Shown piece by piece: positions 12,677 to 26,400 of a DNA stretch of 64,000 nt. The position numbers and the translations under genes are program-made. Origin of the DNA: Aphidius gifuensis (lineage: Eukaryota; Arthropoda; Insecta; Hymenoptera; Braconidae). Location of the stretch: positions 20,672,469 through 20,736,468 of the forward strand of contig NC_057790.1 in the NCBI RefSeq assembly GCF_014905175.1. The letters run 5' to 3'. Each line of letters begins with the position of its first letter. Position 1 is the first letter of the stretch. The notes beneath the pieces were generated by a model. That model did not search any database. It had not been told where the DNA came from and was given only the letters and a program-made list of their open reading frames with translations.

Positions 12677-14037
12677 CTAAAATTAATATACAATATATGA
12701 CATTAAGAATACTACAACTAAAATTAATATACAATTATTGATTATTATTAATTACTGCATATGGATATATGGTGTATAATTTAATGGGAATAAAACTGGT
12801 AATGAGAGGGTCAAATCGTTATACTAATTTGCACTGTTTTTGTTAGAATTCGAATTTTCTATTCAAATTTTTCGAAAAAAAAAATTAATTAGATAATAGA
12901 ATTAGCAAATGGGTTCAATGAGATATGAAAAATAAAAAAAGTGCGATTCATAGATTTAATTATGATGAATAAAATGATTGCAATAAAGATACATCGGAAT
13001 ATAAACTTGATGAATTATCATTTAAATTTTTACTAATGTAATTTTAGTACATGCCTTGGATATAGATTTTTAAACAGTCATGATGATTGACAATGAAAAC
13101 CTACAGATTAAATGAACATTGACTTATTTTTTTTATGATCAACAATGATCAACATTAAAGCGGTAATAGACATCACTAACTACCCACCTGACACAAGCAC
13201 ACTGCGTAGTACATACAACAATAATAAAAACAATAAAAATGATAATAAATAATAATTATAATAATAACGTTAATTTATATATATGTATTAAAGTTCTGGC
13301 GCCGTCTACCATTTTGGTCACTCAGGAAAAACATGGCCGTCCAAGAGAAACATACGGTTTTTTCAATGTATTATTTTTTTTAACGTTACTGTTGATTTAA
13401 ACAGTGTGTGGTTTTTAGTGATAATAAATAAATTGTGTAACCAAGTCAAGGAAACATTTTTTTAAATACTATTAAATTTCAAAGTATTGTTAATACTTGT
13501 TAGTTTTAATTGTGGAATTTATATTGTGTTTGACATCTAACCTATAACTTGTGAACTAATCATATTTTTTATTTTTTTTTTTTTTTGCTCATATTTTTTG
13601 TGTTGATTATTTACTGAGTCACAAATAACTTTCTATTCAATTCTTGCTTATTTATAATAATATACATAAAAAAAGAAAATAAAAAAACAGTTAATTGAAT
13701 CTCTCGTTTAGTAGTTAATTGATATTGATAATATTTCATTTATTGGCTGTCAGTTTTTTTGACGTTTTAATCCACACAGTGCCTCTCATTAATATATACA
13801 CACAATTGTCCAGCTTTATTTTACAATAATAATAATTTACTTAATGTTTTTTTACGTCTTAATAAATAAATAAAGTTTTCAATATAATATTAAATTAATT
13901 ATTTAAAAATATACCTATATTATTTTTTTTTATTTGGTTACCAACTATTCAGGTTTGTCATTCAATAATTTATTCATTGTTAAACGTCATACTATTATGC
14001 ATCATGAATTAAAAAAAAAATATATTTTATTTTACAG
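12677..14037 (+). promoter_or_regulatory. aldehyde oxidase 3' end and Crag promoter / first-exon region
   Basis: An AATAAA polyadenylation signal candidate lies at 12789-12794, about 110 bases past the oxidase stop. A GC-richer patch at 13295-13360 ('ggcgccgtctacc', 'ggccgtccaag') is the best candidate promoter or first exon for the downstream Crag gene, because a T-rich tract and acceptor acag at 14034-14037 open the 5'UTR exon that carries its ATG. The rest is AT-rich with no supported gene. Confidence 0.4.
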
Positions 14038-14221
14038 ATTTCTCATATAAACACAAGTGCTCTTTAATATTTTAAAATAAAATGAAAAAAAAAAAACAAT
14101 AACAAGTGTATTTAGACCATGTGTTTAGTGAACGAATAAATATATACTGTGAATATTATAAATTAAAAAATAAATAAGGTTATAAACAATTGAGATTGAA
14201 TAGTAATAATTAAAAAAATTC

Positions 14222-17200
14222 ATGACAATGGATGAAAGACGTGTTGCAGACTATTTTGTAGTTGCTGGTTTACCTGAACAAAATGATGATTCAGATTGTA
14301 ATGATGAATCATCAAGTAAACTTGAAGACTGGTGTCAAGAGGGTACACATCTCAAGGACATGAATATACAAGCACCAATAACTGATTTAGCAATAATATT
14401 TCCAACATTGGGTGAAACATGTCCAGATGGTTATACACTATTGGAATATACTGTTAGTGGTTTTCCAGCAAATTTAAATCATGGAAGTATAAGAACAAAT
14501 GAATGTTATATATGTTATCGAAGAAGTAGAGATAAACCACCTCTTGTTGATATTGGTAAGTATATTTAAAAAATAAATTAAATAATAATATTGTAATATA
14601 TATAATTGTAAAAATTACAGGTATAATATTTGATGGTAAAGAAAGAATAATGAAAGATGCACAAATGATAAAAACAACACCAAATGGTCATATTGCAAAT
14701 ATAAATAATTCAACAGCATGTACATTTGTAACATATCGTCGTGCAAATGAAAAAATGCCATGTAATTCATTAGTTGTTACTGATATTTGTTTAATATTAA
14801 CAAATAAAGGTGAAACAGCACCACAAGCATTTTGCACAATTAAAAAAAATTTAAATAAAGGTATGCTTGGTAGTAGTGTTTTTTTGTGCTATAAAAAATC
14901 AATGAATCGTACAAATTTAATATCATTTAAACCATCAATATTATATAAATATCCAATGACAGACTATAATACATTTGGTTTTCCAAATTCAGTTGCTATG
15001 TTTTGTTTACCAATGGGTGCAACTGTTGAATGTTGGCCAAAAATTGCTAGTAAACCAAAACCAGTTTTTTCAACATTTGTATTAACAGTTGATGATGCAG
15101 CACAAAAAATATATGGTTCAGCAATAACATTTTATGAAGAAATAATACCAGATAATAATAATAATTTAAATGATGATGATGATGACCATGATGATAAACA
15201 ACATATTGATATTGATAATAAAAAAAATATTGAAGATAATGATGATGTTAATTGTGTTAAAGTTAATGATGATGATGATGCTGATGCTGATAATATAACT
15301 GAAAATAAACCACAAGTTAAAATGAAGTTATTTAAAAAATTTGGTATATTAAAAAAATTAAATTCTGCACAATTAGAAAAATTACAATATAATGATCCAG
15401 AAAGTCAATCATTAAATATTAGTAAATCAATATGTATATTATCACATTGGCCATTTTTTGATACATTTCAAAAATTTTTAGAATTTTTACATAGTTTGGT
15501 TGATGGTGAAGAACAAGAAATACCAATTGAAAAATATATATCATATTTTTTATGTGATATACCATTTCCAAGTCCACAAAGACCAAGAATACTTGTACAA
15601 TTAAGTGAAACAGATAGATTAATATTAACACAACCAGAAGATTTAGCATTACCACGTTCTGGTGCTAGTTTTCGTCAATTATTATTTAATCTTGGTCCTG
15701 ATAATTGTTTATTAATATTACATTACCACGTTCAGTTACGTCCTGATTTGCTGAATTTGTTCGAGCTGATGTATTAACAGCTGTTAGTGAAGCAATATCA
15801 ATGATTTTATTTCCATTTAAATGGCAATGTCCATATGTACCACTTTGTCCACTTGGTCTTGCTGAAGTATTACATGCACCATTACCATTTTTAATTGGTG
15901 TTGATTCAAGATTTTTTGATTTATATGATCCACCATCAGATGTTAATTGTGTTAATTTAGATACAAATGATATTACATTATGTGAAGATAAAAAATATTT
16001 AAATATTAAATTATTACCTAAAAAACCAGCAAAATTATTAAAAAATCAATTGGAACATATTTATTATAAATTACATTCAATTAAAATACAACCAACACAA
16101 TTATCATCAGATAAAAATGATGATAATAATACAACTAGTCTTGATAATGAATTACAACAACAAAAATCTAAATTACAAAATAAACATAAATCACAACGTG
16201 AAAAAAATCATGAAATTAGTCCAGATATTGAATTTCAACAAAAACGTAAACAACAAGGTTTTGAACTTGAAATACAAGATTCATTTTTACGTTTTATGGC
16301 AACAATATTAAAAGGTTATCGTTCATATTTATTACCAATAACAAAAGCACCAACTGTTGGTGCAACTGATCCAACAAGTTTATTTAATATACAAGCATTT
16401 TTAAGATCACGTGATAAAGCTAATGCTAAATTTTATAGTATGCTTGTTAGAACACAAATGTTTATTAGATTTATTGAAGAACGTAGTTTTGTATCTGATA
16501 TGGATATGGCTGGTTTAGCATTTTTTGATGAATGTACTGAACGTATTGATGATGAAAATGTTACATTTTTAAAACTTGATGAATCACAACACAGTGAAAG
16601 AACTGTATTTATATTACCACCAGAACCAGAACAAAATCAACAGCCAATTATTTATAATACATTTAAATTAAATACTGAATTAATGAAACCACTTAAAAAT
16701 AAGAATTTTAGAAATTCATCATTAAGTGCATTTAGTATTGTACCTGGTAGTCCAATGGCAAGAAGAACAAAACAAGAAATTGAATATGCTCAAAAAAGAG
16801 CACGTAAACAAGTAGGATTACCAGCAAGATGGGGAAAATATATGTTGAGTACATGTCACAGTTTGTGGTTTCTTCATTTACCAGCAATGTTACAAGTATC
16901 AAATCAACCAGCAGTTATTCTTCATCAATCATATGAGCTTCTTGTTAAAATGCAAAAACTTAAACTTGATCCAATGGAAGAGGTTTGTTACAGAGCTATG
17001 ATGCAACTATGTGGTGTTTATGGTCAACCAGTATTAGCTGTAAAATTATTATTTCATATGAAACGTAGTGGTGTACAACCAAATGCCTTGACCTATGGAT
17101 TTTATAATAAGGTAATTTAATCATAATTATTAATATTTATTAAATATATAATAATAATTTTATATAAATAGGCTGTTCTTGAAGCTACATGGCCATCTGA

Positions 17201-18365
17201 TATGACAAATTCAAGTCAATTAATGTGGAATAAACTTCGTAATGTTATTGTTGGTGCTGCATTATTTAAAAAAGCAGGAAAAAAAATTGCAAGACGAAGA
17301 TTAAGTTCAAATTCTGAAGTACTTAGTATTAATCGTTTTAAAAATACTGATTTAGAACATTTAGCTACATCAAGATCAAGTCTTGATAGTACACATTCAC
17401 AAGATGCTGATACCATTAGTGGTGATTGTAAGTATTTCGAAATTTTAACATTAAAATTGTAATATAATTATTTATTTTTTTCTATTTTTTTCGTAGCATT
17501 AAAAGGTCGATCTATTCCTGATTTAGCAACATTTAATTTATTAGATATAAAACCAAAAATGTTACGTCAAGATAGTATTGTTAAAGATACAGCAATGCTT
17601 GATTTATTACAATCTGGACTTGATGATTCACCAGATGATTCAAGGTAGCTAAATTTTTTGTAAATAAAATCTTAACTATTTTTTTTATTTCGTTATTTAT
17701 TTTTCGTTTTTTTTTTTTTTCGTTGATAATTTGATAAAAGATTGACACGTTGTCTTGAATCTCCATTAAAAAGTCCAGTAAGAACTCCAGTTACTGAAAA
17801 TGATCCATTGGGTGCATTGATGAATGATGACACTCCAGTTGTATCACCATCTGATGAAAATGATTCAAATTGCTCAACAAGTACTCTGACTATTGTTAAT
17901 AATACTGTTGGTGAAAGACCTGGTGGACCAGTTTTATTTAGAAGGTATACTTATCAATTTATAAAATCACAATGACATTTTGTTGATAAATATTTAATTT
18001 TTATAAATAGCAATGTCATGCCAAGAAGTGCAACATTTCATCAGGCAGTTGATGAAATTCCTCCAACTGTTAGCAGTCAATTGCAAAGAAGTGAAACAAT
18101 GCCTCATTCAGTTGCTCAAACTGGTGATCAAGAAAAAGAACGTGATAAAACTGAATTTAGTAGTCTTTGGACAAATAAAGACAGTGTCACATCTAGCTTA
18201 TCAAGTCTAGGCTCAAGTCTTAAGCTGAGTTTTGGGTGAGATATTATTATCATTAATTTTTTTATTAGTTTGTTGTTATTGCATTTTTTTATTTATTTAT
18301 AATTTAGTAGACACTAATTTATTGTAATTTTCTTTTTTTTTTTTATATTCAATTGTGTGTGAATT

Positions 18366-18400
<35 letters not shown>

Positions 18401-20150
18401 TTTTTTTGTTATTTTTTTGTTTGTTTGATTGCACGTTAATATGTAGACGATATTCAACTGGACGTCTTGCATTTAATAAAAATAAGGATTTAGTTTCATC
18501 CAATGTTTTTATTGAATCACTTAGTTTCTCAAATTACATCAGGTGTGTATTTAAAATTAAATTTTTTTCTTTTATTGAATTAGCTATGAGATTTAATTTT
18601 TAAAATTTTGAAAAATTAAAAAAAAAAAGTACTTTATAAAATAATAAATTAAACATAATTTTATAATTTTAGCTCTTCAAGTTTAACTAGTAAAAAATCA
18701 AATGAAATAATACTTGGTGGAATAAATAGTTTAAAATCAGCAGCAACAAGTGTTGCTAAAAAATTTGATGAAATAAAAGAAGCAATATCAGCAACAAGTA
18801 CACCAGTTAAATTAAAAGAACGTGATCAACGTCTTGGACAATCACATGAATCACTTGATTCATTAACAGATGGATCACAACAAGATCGAAATGATTTTTC
18901 AAGTGATTTAACTCCTGATAAATTAAATACATTATATGACATTACTGAATGTATGTATCCAAAAGGTTCACGTGAATTTGAAGAACGTGTTGCTGTTGAA
19001 CTTGTTCTATCAACTGCAAGTAGATGTCATAATTGTTATACAGTACTTTATGATGAAGAAATAATGGCTGGTTGGCAACCAGAAGAATCAAATTTAAATA
19101 CAATTTGTCCATTTTGTGATAAACCATTTGTTCCATCATTGACTGTAACAATACTTGATTACAGGTAAGTTTTTAATTTTAAATTGATATTTTTTATTTG
19201 AATATTTATTTATATATTTTATTTAAATTCATAGATGTGATGAGGGTGATAAAATCAATGACCCATTGACTGGTGCACTGGTTGAGCTTCTTGATCAACC
19301 AAAAGAACTCTCTGAGCCAATTACTTTACCTTATTTAAATCCCATTGTACTTAGAAAAGAATTAGAATCAGTTTTGAGTGCAGAAGGTGATGTTTGTCTT
19401 ACAAAACATCAATTTATTCAAAATCATGATATTATTTATTGGAATTTAATATGGTTTTATGAAAGAATAAATTTAAGTAGTCATTTACCAGAACTTTGGT
19501 TAAATAATGATAAAATTATGGAATCACATAATAATTTATGTTTAGTTGGTGTACGTACAATGTGGGATAATGAAAATTTATATAAAAATCATTTACCAAT
19601 GTATTTACAATGGAAACAACAAGATAATAGTATTGAAGAAAGAACGTTAGTAAAAAAAATTAATTTAGTCTATTTATTATGTAATTTTATGTTAGTTGAT
19701 ATCTGATTGTTGAATAATTTATATTACAGATTGATGCAGAGTGTTATTTCAAATGTTCGTCATAATAGTTTATCAGAACCAATTAAAAGAGTGGCCTTAG
19801 AGAGAAATAATATTGTTCGTGTTAAAGAAGCACCATTTTCAATTTATCGTGATATTTTATTCTTGGCTTTTACTGTACTTGGAAGTGGCAATATCAATCT
19901 TGGTAATATATTTATTATTATTATTCAAAAACTAGATGATAAACAAAAAAAAAACAGAACATTATATATTCATTTGAAGTATATTTTTTTAATTTATTAT
20001 AATATATACACAGGTGTATTTGATCGTCAATATACAACCGCTCTGGAGGGATTAACGGATAATGATGATAAATTATTATGTTGTACTGATGCACCACCAT
20101 CTGCAATGACGTTATATTGTAGACAATATTTTAAACAATTGAGTATATAA
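14222..20150 (+). CDS. Crag: DENN domain protein of the DENND4/Crag family (Rab GEF), reading frame interrupted in the DENN core
   Basis: Eleven exons: 14222-14555, 14621-17111, 17172-17427, 17497-17644, 17741-17944, 18011-18235, 18447-18542, 18673-19164, 19235-19645, 19730-19902, 20014-20150. About 1650 residues, close to fly Crag. The N-terminus 'RVADYFVVAGLPE' and following MABP-like region lead into upstream, core and downstream DENN parts within the large exon 2. A PPR-like segment ('MKRSGVQPNALTYGFYNK') spans exons 2-3. A Ser-rich linker and a C-terminal CxxC...CxxC zinc-binding-type block ('SRCHNC', 'CPFC') in exon 8 follow. Family role: calmodulin-binding guanine-nucleotide exchange factor for Rab10/Rab11, directing basement-membrane protein and rhodopsin traffic. 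Odd features: an Asp/Asn low-complexity insert at about 15150-15300, and a frame break at 15748-15770. Frame 1 stops at 15775-15777 while homology resumes at 15771 in another frame. Either an assembly error or a broken allele; the rest is well conserved. Confidence 0.88.
15721..15777 (+). pseudogene. Crag: frame disruption inside the Crag DENN core
   Basis: The reading frame from 14623 runs through 'LGPDNCLLIL' and 'LRPD' (15736-15747), then 23 extra bases (15748-15770) precede 'VLTAVSEA' (from 15771), which continues in a different frame. The extra bases are flanked by a CTGAT repeat. Just upstream, the dozen or so residues the family has between 'LLIL' and 'LRPD' are replaced by 15 bases starting with CATTACCACGTTC, a copy of 15647-15659. 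No GT-AG intron of credible length restores the conserved residues. Confidence 0.6.
18236..18446 (+). repeat. GTT trinucleotide repeat in Crag intron 6
   Basis: A (GTT)n tract with one gtc interruption lies at about 18367-18400 within the intron between exons 6 and 7, followed by T-rich polypyrimidine up to the acceptor at 18446. It produces a spurious poly-Cys frame. Confidence 0.8.
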
Positions 20151-22030
20151 TAATTTTTAATTAATAATAATAATAATAATGCAGGGCAAATAAATTTGTT
20201 AACTAATTCAAGTGAGTTAGTATTTTTGAAAAAAAAAATTAATAATTATATTTACAACATTTTAAATGTTGATAAATATATATTTATTTTTTTGTTAAAT
20301 ATTATTGCCATATAATTTTCATTAATAAACAATATAAATTATAATAAAATAATAATTGTTGCTTAAAAAATTAAATACACTGTAAGTTAGTTTAAAAAAG
20401 AAAGAAAAAAAAAAAAACAAAAATGAGGTATTAGTTATTACGTGCAATAAGATAAGAATTATTAAGAAGAGAAATAGAAAAAAAAAAAAAATGTACAATA
20501 TATTTTGGATTATTGCAGATAAATTTTTGTTTTGGTTTTTTTTTTTTTTTTTCATTTACCCTTATTTTGTGTTATTATGTGAATTTTTTTATAGTTAAAT
20601 GAGAGGTTGAAGTTTATGATATTGTTATTTGATGCACAAGTGGGAATTGATTGTCTTCAAGGTTATCAAATATATTTATTTTTAAATTTATTGATGATAT
20701 TTAAAATAATACTTTTATTTAAATTTTAAAAATAACATTAATAGTTATATACTTCCGTAAATTTTATTATTCAAGAATTTTAAAACAATGGCTTATGATG
20801 TAATTTTTCATTTCAATTTTCCAACATCATACATATTTTGTGTAAAAAAAAACAAATTACCTAGACAATTAACGTATAAACAATTATTTAAGTTACATAA
20901 TTGAATATTTAATGAATAATGATGCTGATGATAAAAGAAAAAAAAAAAAAAAAAGGGAAAAAGTCAATCAATAGTCAAACATTTGATAAACTTTATCAGT
21001 CGCCAGATTATTTATTTATTATGTCAAGGTTTTTATTTTTTTTAAATATATTAAAGAAAAAAAGAAGATATTTGGAAAATTAAAAAAAATATTTGCCGTA
21101 GATATATTTTTTTTTTATATATAAAAATCTTAAATTCGTTTTTTATTTTCTTATCTTTGCTATGCCAGCAAAACCGCAGCTTCACAATCACTTTGCTCCC
21201 ATGAACTTGATTTTGTTTGTTTATTCATACGATAATGATAAAGAGGTGAATTTTTATTTTTTTTTTTTCTCCACAAGATATTAATATATAATTTATTTAT
21301 TTAATATATAATTATTATTAGTCTTTATGTATTTAAATTCATTCATGATCAAATAGTTTTAGCTTGAATAACAGTATTTTTCTTATCTCCACACAATTTA
21401 CTAGCATATAATTTTGATGTCTTACTAATATAAAGAAATTTTCTTATAATATTGTAAAAAAAAAAAATACATACATGGTAAAAATTAAACATTTTTATGG
21501 CGATCAGAGAGAGAGTTACATAATCACAGTGTCATGCTGTTTTCTAGCGTGGATTAGCCCAGGCTGTCGCGCGTGAAATCGGGGTCGAGGTGGGATTTCG
21601 TCGATATGAAGATTTGCAAAATGCACAGAAATGTGTAGAAATAGAACAAATGCCAAAGAATTTTTTTCAAATGACATACGTGATGACTTTCATCACAAAT
21701 CTTTCAACCGATGAAAAAAAAAATTATAAATTATAATTCCCCTCTTAAATTATAAAAATAATAATGCTCTTTTTTTTTTTAATTATTAAAAAACTAGCAA
21801 TATAATAATAATAAGAATGAAAAATAATACATTAGTCTTGTGTCATTATAAGGGTCAATAAATGTGGTTTTAACAAGAGCGCTTGGGCAAGAAAATAATT
21901 TTTTAGAGCTTGTAAGTTTTGGGTCTTTATTGTGCCTAGTAGAGAAGGGCATATATATATATACTGAAAAAATAAAAAAAGCTTTCGACTTTAAAAAGGG
22001 CGTTAAGGGTAAAAAAAATAAAGAGATAGA
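20151..22030 (+). other. Crag 3' flank and AT-rich spacer
   Basis: Mostly A/T-rich sequence with homopolymers; AATAAA-type signals occur soon after the Crag stop. A small GC-richer patch at about 21505-21650 (GAGAGAG run, 'ggctgtcgcgcgtgaaatcggggtcgagg') may be regulatory. No protein-coding gene seen. Confidence 0.4.
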
Positions 22031-22059
22031 GAGGGTATGATTGGGGGGTAGTTACAGCA

Positions 22060-23464
22060 ACGCCATCTGTTAGTTTCAATTGTTTATTACATACGTTGAG
22101 CTTTTTTCAATGTGATCACTGAGCAGCCCCGCCTCGTTTGCTCGAAGCTTTTGTAGACCAAGAGTATTTCCATGTTCCACCTTTTGTATTTTCCCCAGCT
22201 TTTTCTCCCTCTCTCTTTCTCTCTATCTCTCCCTCTTCTATATATATGTATATCTATATTTTTCACTGGGTATATGAAAATTTATCTCTCTCTTACGCGT
22301 GCGCTTGTACTTGGTTATTTGCAATTTTTTTCTTTTTCTATTTTACCTCCTTCCCAAGCCCCCGTTTTCGTCATGACGTTCGCCGCGCCAACCTCAGCAG
22401 TATCTATTCTCAATGAGGAGAGTGCGCACGAGGCAAGAGGGAGAGCGCGGACCGGGTTCGTGGCGGTGATCGTATTTTAATAAAATAGAAAAAAATAAAA
22501 AAAAAAAAAACAAAATTTAAATAAAAAAAAAATTAATTTTTTTCTCGTCTCTACCTCCGAGAGATATAAAATATCTATATATACATATTTCTCATGTTGT
22601 TACATGCATCAAATTATTGTCTTTCTATTTGATAAATTTGTGCGTGTTTTTACAATTAAAAATTAAATAATAATAATAATAGTAATATGAAAATAAATTT
22701 ATAAATAAATGGGAAAATAATGTAAAGGATAAAAAAGGATAACGAGGACAACAACGATCACGGTTATATATGAATACGGTCAACGACAATTAAAAATTTC
22801 GATAAAGAAAAAAAAAAATATAAAGAGTGTGTTTGTGTTAATGTAAAATATAACTCCAAGTGATTTTGTCAGTGTGTTTAATTATTGATTTGTGAATTTA
22901 AATAAAATTAAGTTTTAGAATAATAAGGATCAAGAGATTAAGACAATTTTGGGGCAACGTTGATAAGTGCCAAGTTATTTTCTCGTCCCGGTGGAAAAAA
23001 TATCTCGGGGGAGTGGGCGCTGGCGCGTGTGTGACCGGGTTAACCAAAAGGGTAGAAATTTATAAAATATATAAATAGACTACTTTATTCTATATAAAAT
23101 AATATTTATTAATTGTGTTTCTTTTTTTTTTTTTTTTTTTTTTCTTTAGTTATTTAATTTGTTATTAAGATTTTAATTGATTCGAAACAAAAATTTTGAA
23201 ATAGTGAATATTTTAATTTGCTACATTTAGAATACGAAAAAAAAAACAAAAAAAAATATGTCTCGTTAAGCTATTGTTATTTGGATAATTATTAAATTTT
23301 TTTTTTATTTTATTTTTTTGATGTAAATTACATGATTTTTCATCTGAGACCGGCGCAAAAGCAAGTTACGCCAACGGCGACGACGACGGCAGTCGATGAA
23401 AGTGCAAAACGATTACGACCATATATACTTGGAAGTTTAACTAGCAACGCCTGGATATTGTAAC
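22060..23464 (+). promoter_or_regulatory. candidate promoter and long 5' non-coding exon, possibly PMCA
   Basis: A CT-rich tract (22198-22240) is followed by a CpG-rich island (22340-22470) containing the palindrome CGTCATGACG (22369-22378) and a GCGTGCGC core (22297-22304). About 1 kb of A-rich sequence then leads to a good donor, gtgagt at 23465. This resembles a promoter plus a first exon that ends at 23464. The only downstream plus-strand gene in the window is PMCA, whose start codon sits in an exon with an upstream acceptor, so this may be one of its leader exons. That link is inference; an lncRNA is equally possible. Confidence 0.4.
23332..23463 (+). CDS. 43-codon small ORF at the end of the candidate leader exon
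   Basis: ATG at 23332 opens a 43-codon frame ending at TAA 23461-23463, one base before the predicted donor (23465 gtgagt). It begins M-I-F-H-L-R-P-A-Q-K and contains a Thr/Ala-rich stretch. Its GC content is well above the surroundings, driven by an ACG/GCG repeat. No known family is recognised. It could be an upstream ORF that limits translation of a downstream coding sequence, or chance. Confidence 0.25.
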   Translation: MIFHLRPAQKQVTPTATTTAVDESAKRLRPYILGSLTSNAWIL

Positions 23465-26400
23465 GTGAGTAAATTGCCAATGAATTTACAGCTCATTTTT
23501 ATTTTATCTATAAAAGAAAAAAAAAAAAAAAAAAGTTTTTTATCTATATATACACAAGCAAAGAGTACACATTCTTTTATTATTATGATATCAATTTTAT
23601 TATGATGACTTGACATGAAATTAAAAAATATTCTATAATAATATGAGCAGTTATTATGACAAAAAAAAAAAAAAAACCGTCATTTTTTTTATTATAATAA
23701 TGGGTAGGATAAAACGAAAAAAAAAAAAAAGAGTAATACATATATATCTCTTGTAAAAATGAGACGACTAAATATCCGCTGCCCACATGACTGATTTTTC
23801 GCGTGCGCGAGAATATCCCCACTTGAATTTTCTCATACATTGAATGTGATTGGAATTTTCATCTACACAGTCAATGTGTGTAATAATATATATTATATAT
23901 AAATTTTATATATGTATTTATTGCAAGACTTGTGCTGCCACTGCATTGAGTTGAATTGAGTTTATCTTGTCTGATCACGCTCTGACTATTTTCCCTGATT
24001 TTAGCCTATATCTATAATATAATAAATTTAATATGATAATGTCAAAATTTATATATATCAAAAAGAAAAGAAAATTATATTATACATATATGTCTATCTA
24101 GTTATTTTAATATACATATATTTATTTATAAAGGATGTGCCAGCTCTCTCTTAGTTCCCGTTTTGCCGTTTCGTGCTTATCCCGATCAATACCCCACCGA
24201 CCACCAAGCAAAATGTTGTATGCCCTTTGCTTTTACCACTAAATATACATACACATATACACATATAATACTTTTCCCCTCAAACCACTTATTGATAATT
24301 AGATAATCCCCCAAACTTTAAAAAAAAAAAGCTTTTAAAATAGTTGAATAATTATTTATTAAATACAAATAATACTAATACAAATACTAATACAATACTC
24401 TTGAAAATCGGTCATTGATACACATAACAACTTTCAAACTCAATATCAATATAAACTTCCTCTTTTTACATATACATATATACTTGTCTACGAATAAACT
24501 TGCTTATAAAATTTATATAAAAAAAAAAAAAAAGTAAAGAAAATTAGTAATAACGCTATATGGTATTAACTACCAAATGCGATAAGCCACACGCAATTCC
24601 TCAGAAATATAAACCTACTACTCATTTTAAAAGCTTTTTTTTTTTTGTTCCCATTTTTTAGTCTCTTTGTTAATTCTCTTGATGATGGTTTGTTATTATT
24701 ATTTGGCTTATCATTTTTTTTTTTTTATAATATAAATTTTATTATTCATCGCGTGGCATTGACTTTGAATTTTCCTCAAGAGGAAATAAAAAAAAAAAAA
24801 AGGTATATCGACAATTTTGCTGTTGCTGCTTGAAAAGCAAAGTCGGTAGTCATAAATTTTTGCCCTTTTGCCATTTTTTTTTTTCTTTCACGGTAAACAT
24901 ATATACACAAAGACGAAAATCGAATGAGGAAAATAAAGAAAATAGGGATGAGAACAGACACGTGTGTTGTACAATATCTATGTATATATAAATATGTATA
25001 TACATGTAAATATGTGAGTGTGTGTGTCATTAATGAGTCGGACAACTTCAAACGAATATATATGCGAGAGAGAAATGTACGTTGGGGAAAGCAATCATTT
25101 CACGATTCACACACTAATACACATAAATTGTCCTTGATAAAATATCCTCTTTTCACCCCCTGACCATCCACCTCCCACACATATAAACACTCATACAAAT
25201 AAATATATAAATGTTGGATATTTTTTGATATAAAAGATCCACTCAGTAGGCGTGTCTTGAACAATCAATTTATTTCGAAAAGCTATCCGAGTATGAAAAA
25301 TCGTTTGGGCCCATAACAATATAATAAATGTATAAATTTATTTATAATACATATTTGTCGTTTTTTTTTTTCTATTTTTAGATTTATTGTATTATAATGA
25401 TTTTTATATGAAAATAAATTAATGATAATAGTATTATAATACTTTTAAAATTTATTATAATAAATAATTTAAATATTAAAAAATAAAAAGCAATTTGTAG
25501 ATAAAAATTAATTAATTAATTGATTCATTAATTTGTTAATTATTAATCTATATTTTTTTTTATCATAGAGATTAAACTAATACTGCCAACTTTTGATACT
25601 TTTTATTCCTCCAATGCTTATCTTTCTATATTTTTTTCTCGAATACTTTAACAAACAAACGTTTATAAATTGTATAATAAACTGTCTAAGCATTTTTTCT
25701 AAGCAATCTATACATATACTCTAGATACTTTATTCATCACAGTAGTTTGACTTTACATACCAGACTGTATTTATATTTGCTGTTGGAAATATTTTTGTTA
25801 ATGCGGTCAGAGTGAAAAAAAAAAAAAGGAAAAAAAATTGATAAATAAAAATAATAGCAGACATAAATACAATAGTTACGGGAATAGTTTATCGTGACCG
25901 TTGAAACAATCGATTTGTCGTGAAATTATTAAAATAAAAATTAATGTTTGGATATTTTATTTGTGTAGATATTTATTGTATATTAACTGATGAAAAAATT
26001 AAGCTTTATTTTTTCTTAGTTTTCAGATATATTTTTATACCTTAATTATCATTTAAAATTCTATCTAAATGATTATTTTTGTTAAAATTGCCACTAAGTT
26101 TAATGTGTATTATTTTGTCTCATTAAAAACAGATTAAAAAAAATAAAATAATATAAACTTATAAAAAAATAGACTTCTCTTTACCAGGGGGTAGTTTGAC
26201 CACAATTTTTTTTTTGTCTTTGTAAGATAAAACTTTCACATATGTTTTTTTAAATAGCTATCTATACATATTAAATGTTTCCTAAATCGTTGAGACAATG
26301 AAACAATGTTATAAAGTCTTACAACGTTTTTTTTTTGTTATAAATTTTTTATTATAATTAACTTTCTCTTTGCATTTTTTATACTCAATTTATTTTCAAT

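Noticed and set aside
15419..15655. 78-codon minus-strand frame
   Set aside because: Antisense shadow of Crag exon 2.
15694..15780. Possible intron rescuing the Crag frame (GT at 15694, AG at 15780)
   Set aside because: It would keep the frame but delete the conserved GPDNC...LRPDVLT core, and the donor is poor.
18355..18603. Cys-rich 82-codon frame
   Set aside because: The poly-Cys part is the translated GTT repeat in an intron; only 18447-18542 is a real Crag exon.
22138..22480. Two overlapping ~90-100 codon frames
   Set aside because: They follow a CT-rich tract and CpG island with no conserved motif; better read as promoter sequence.
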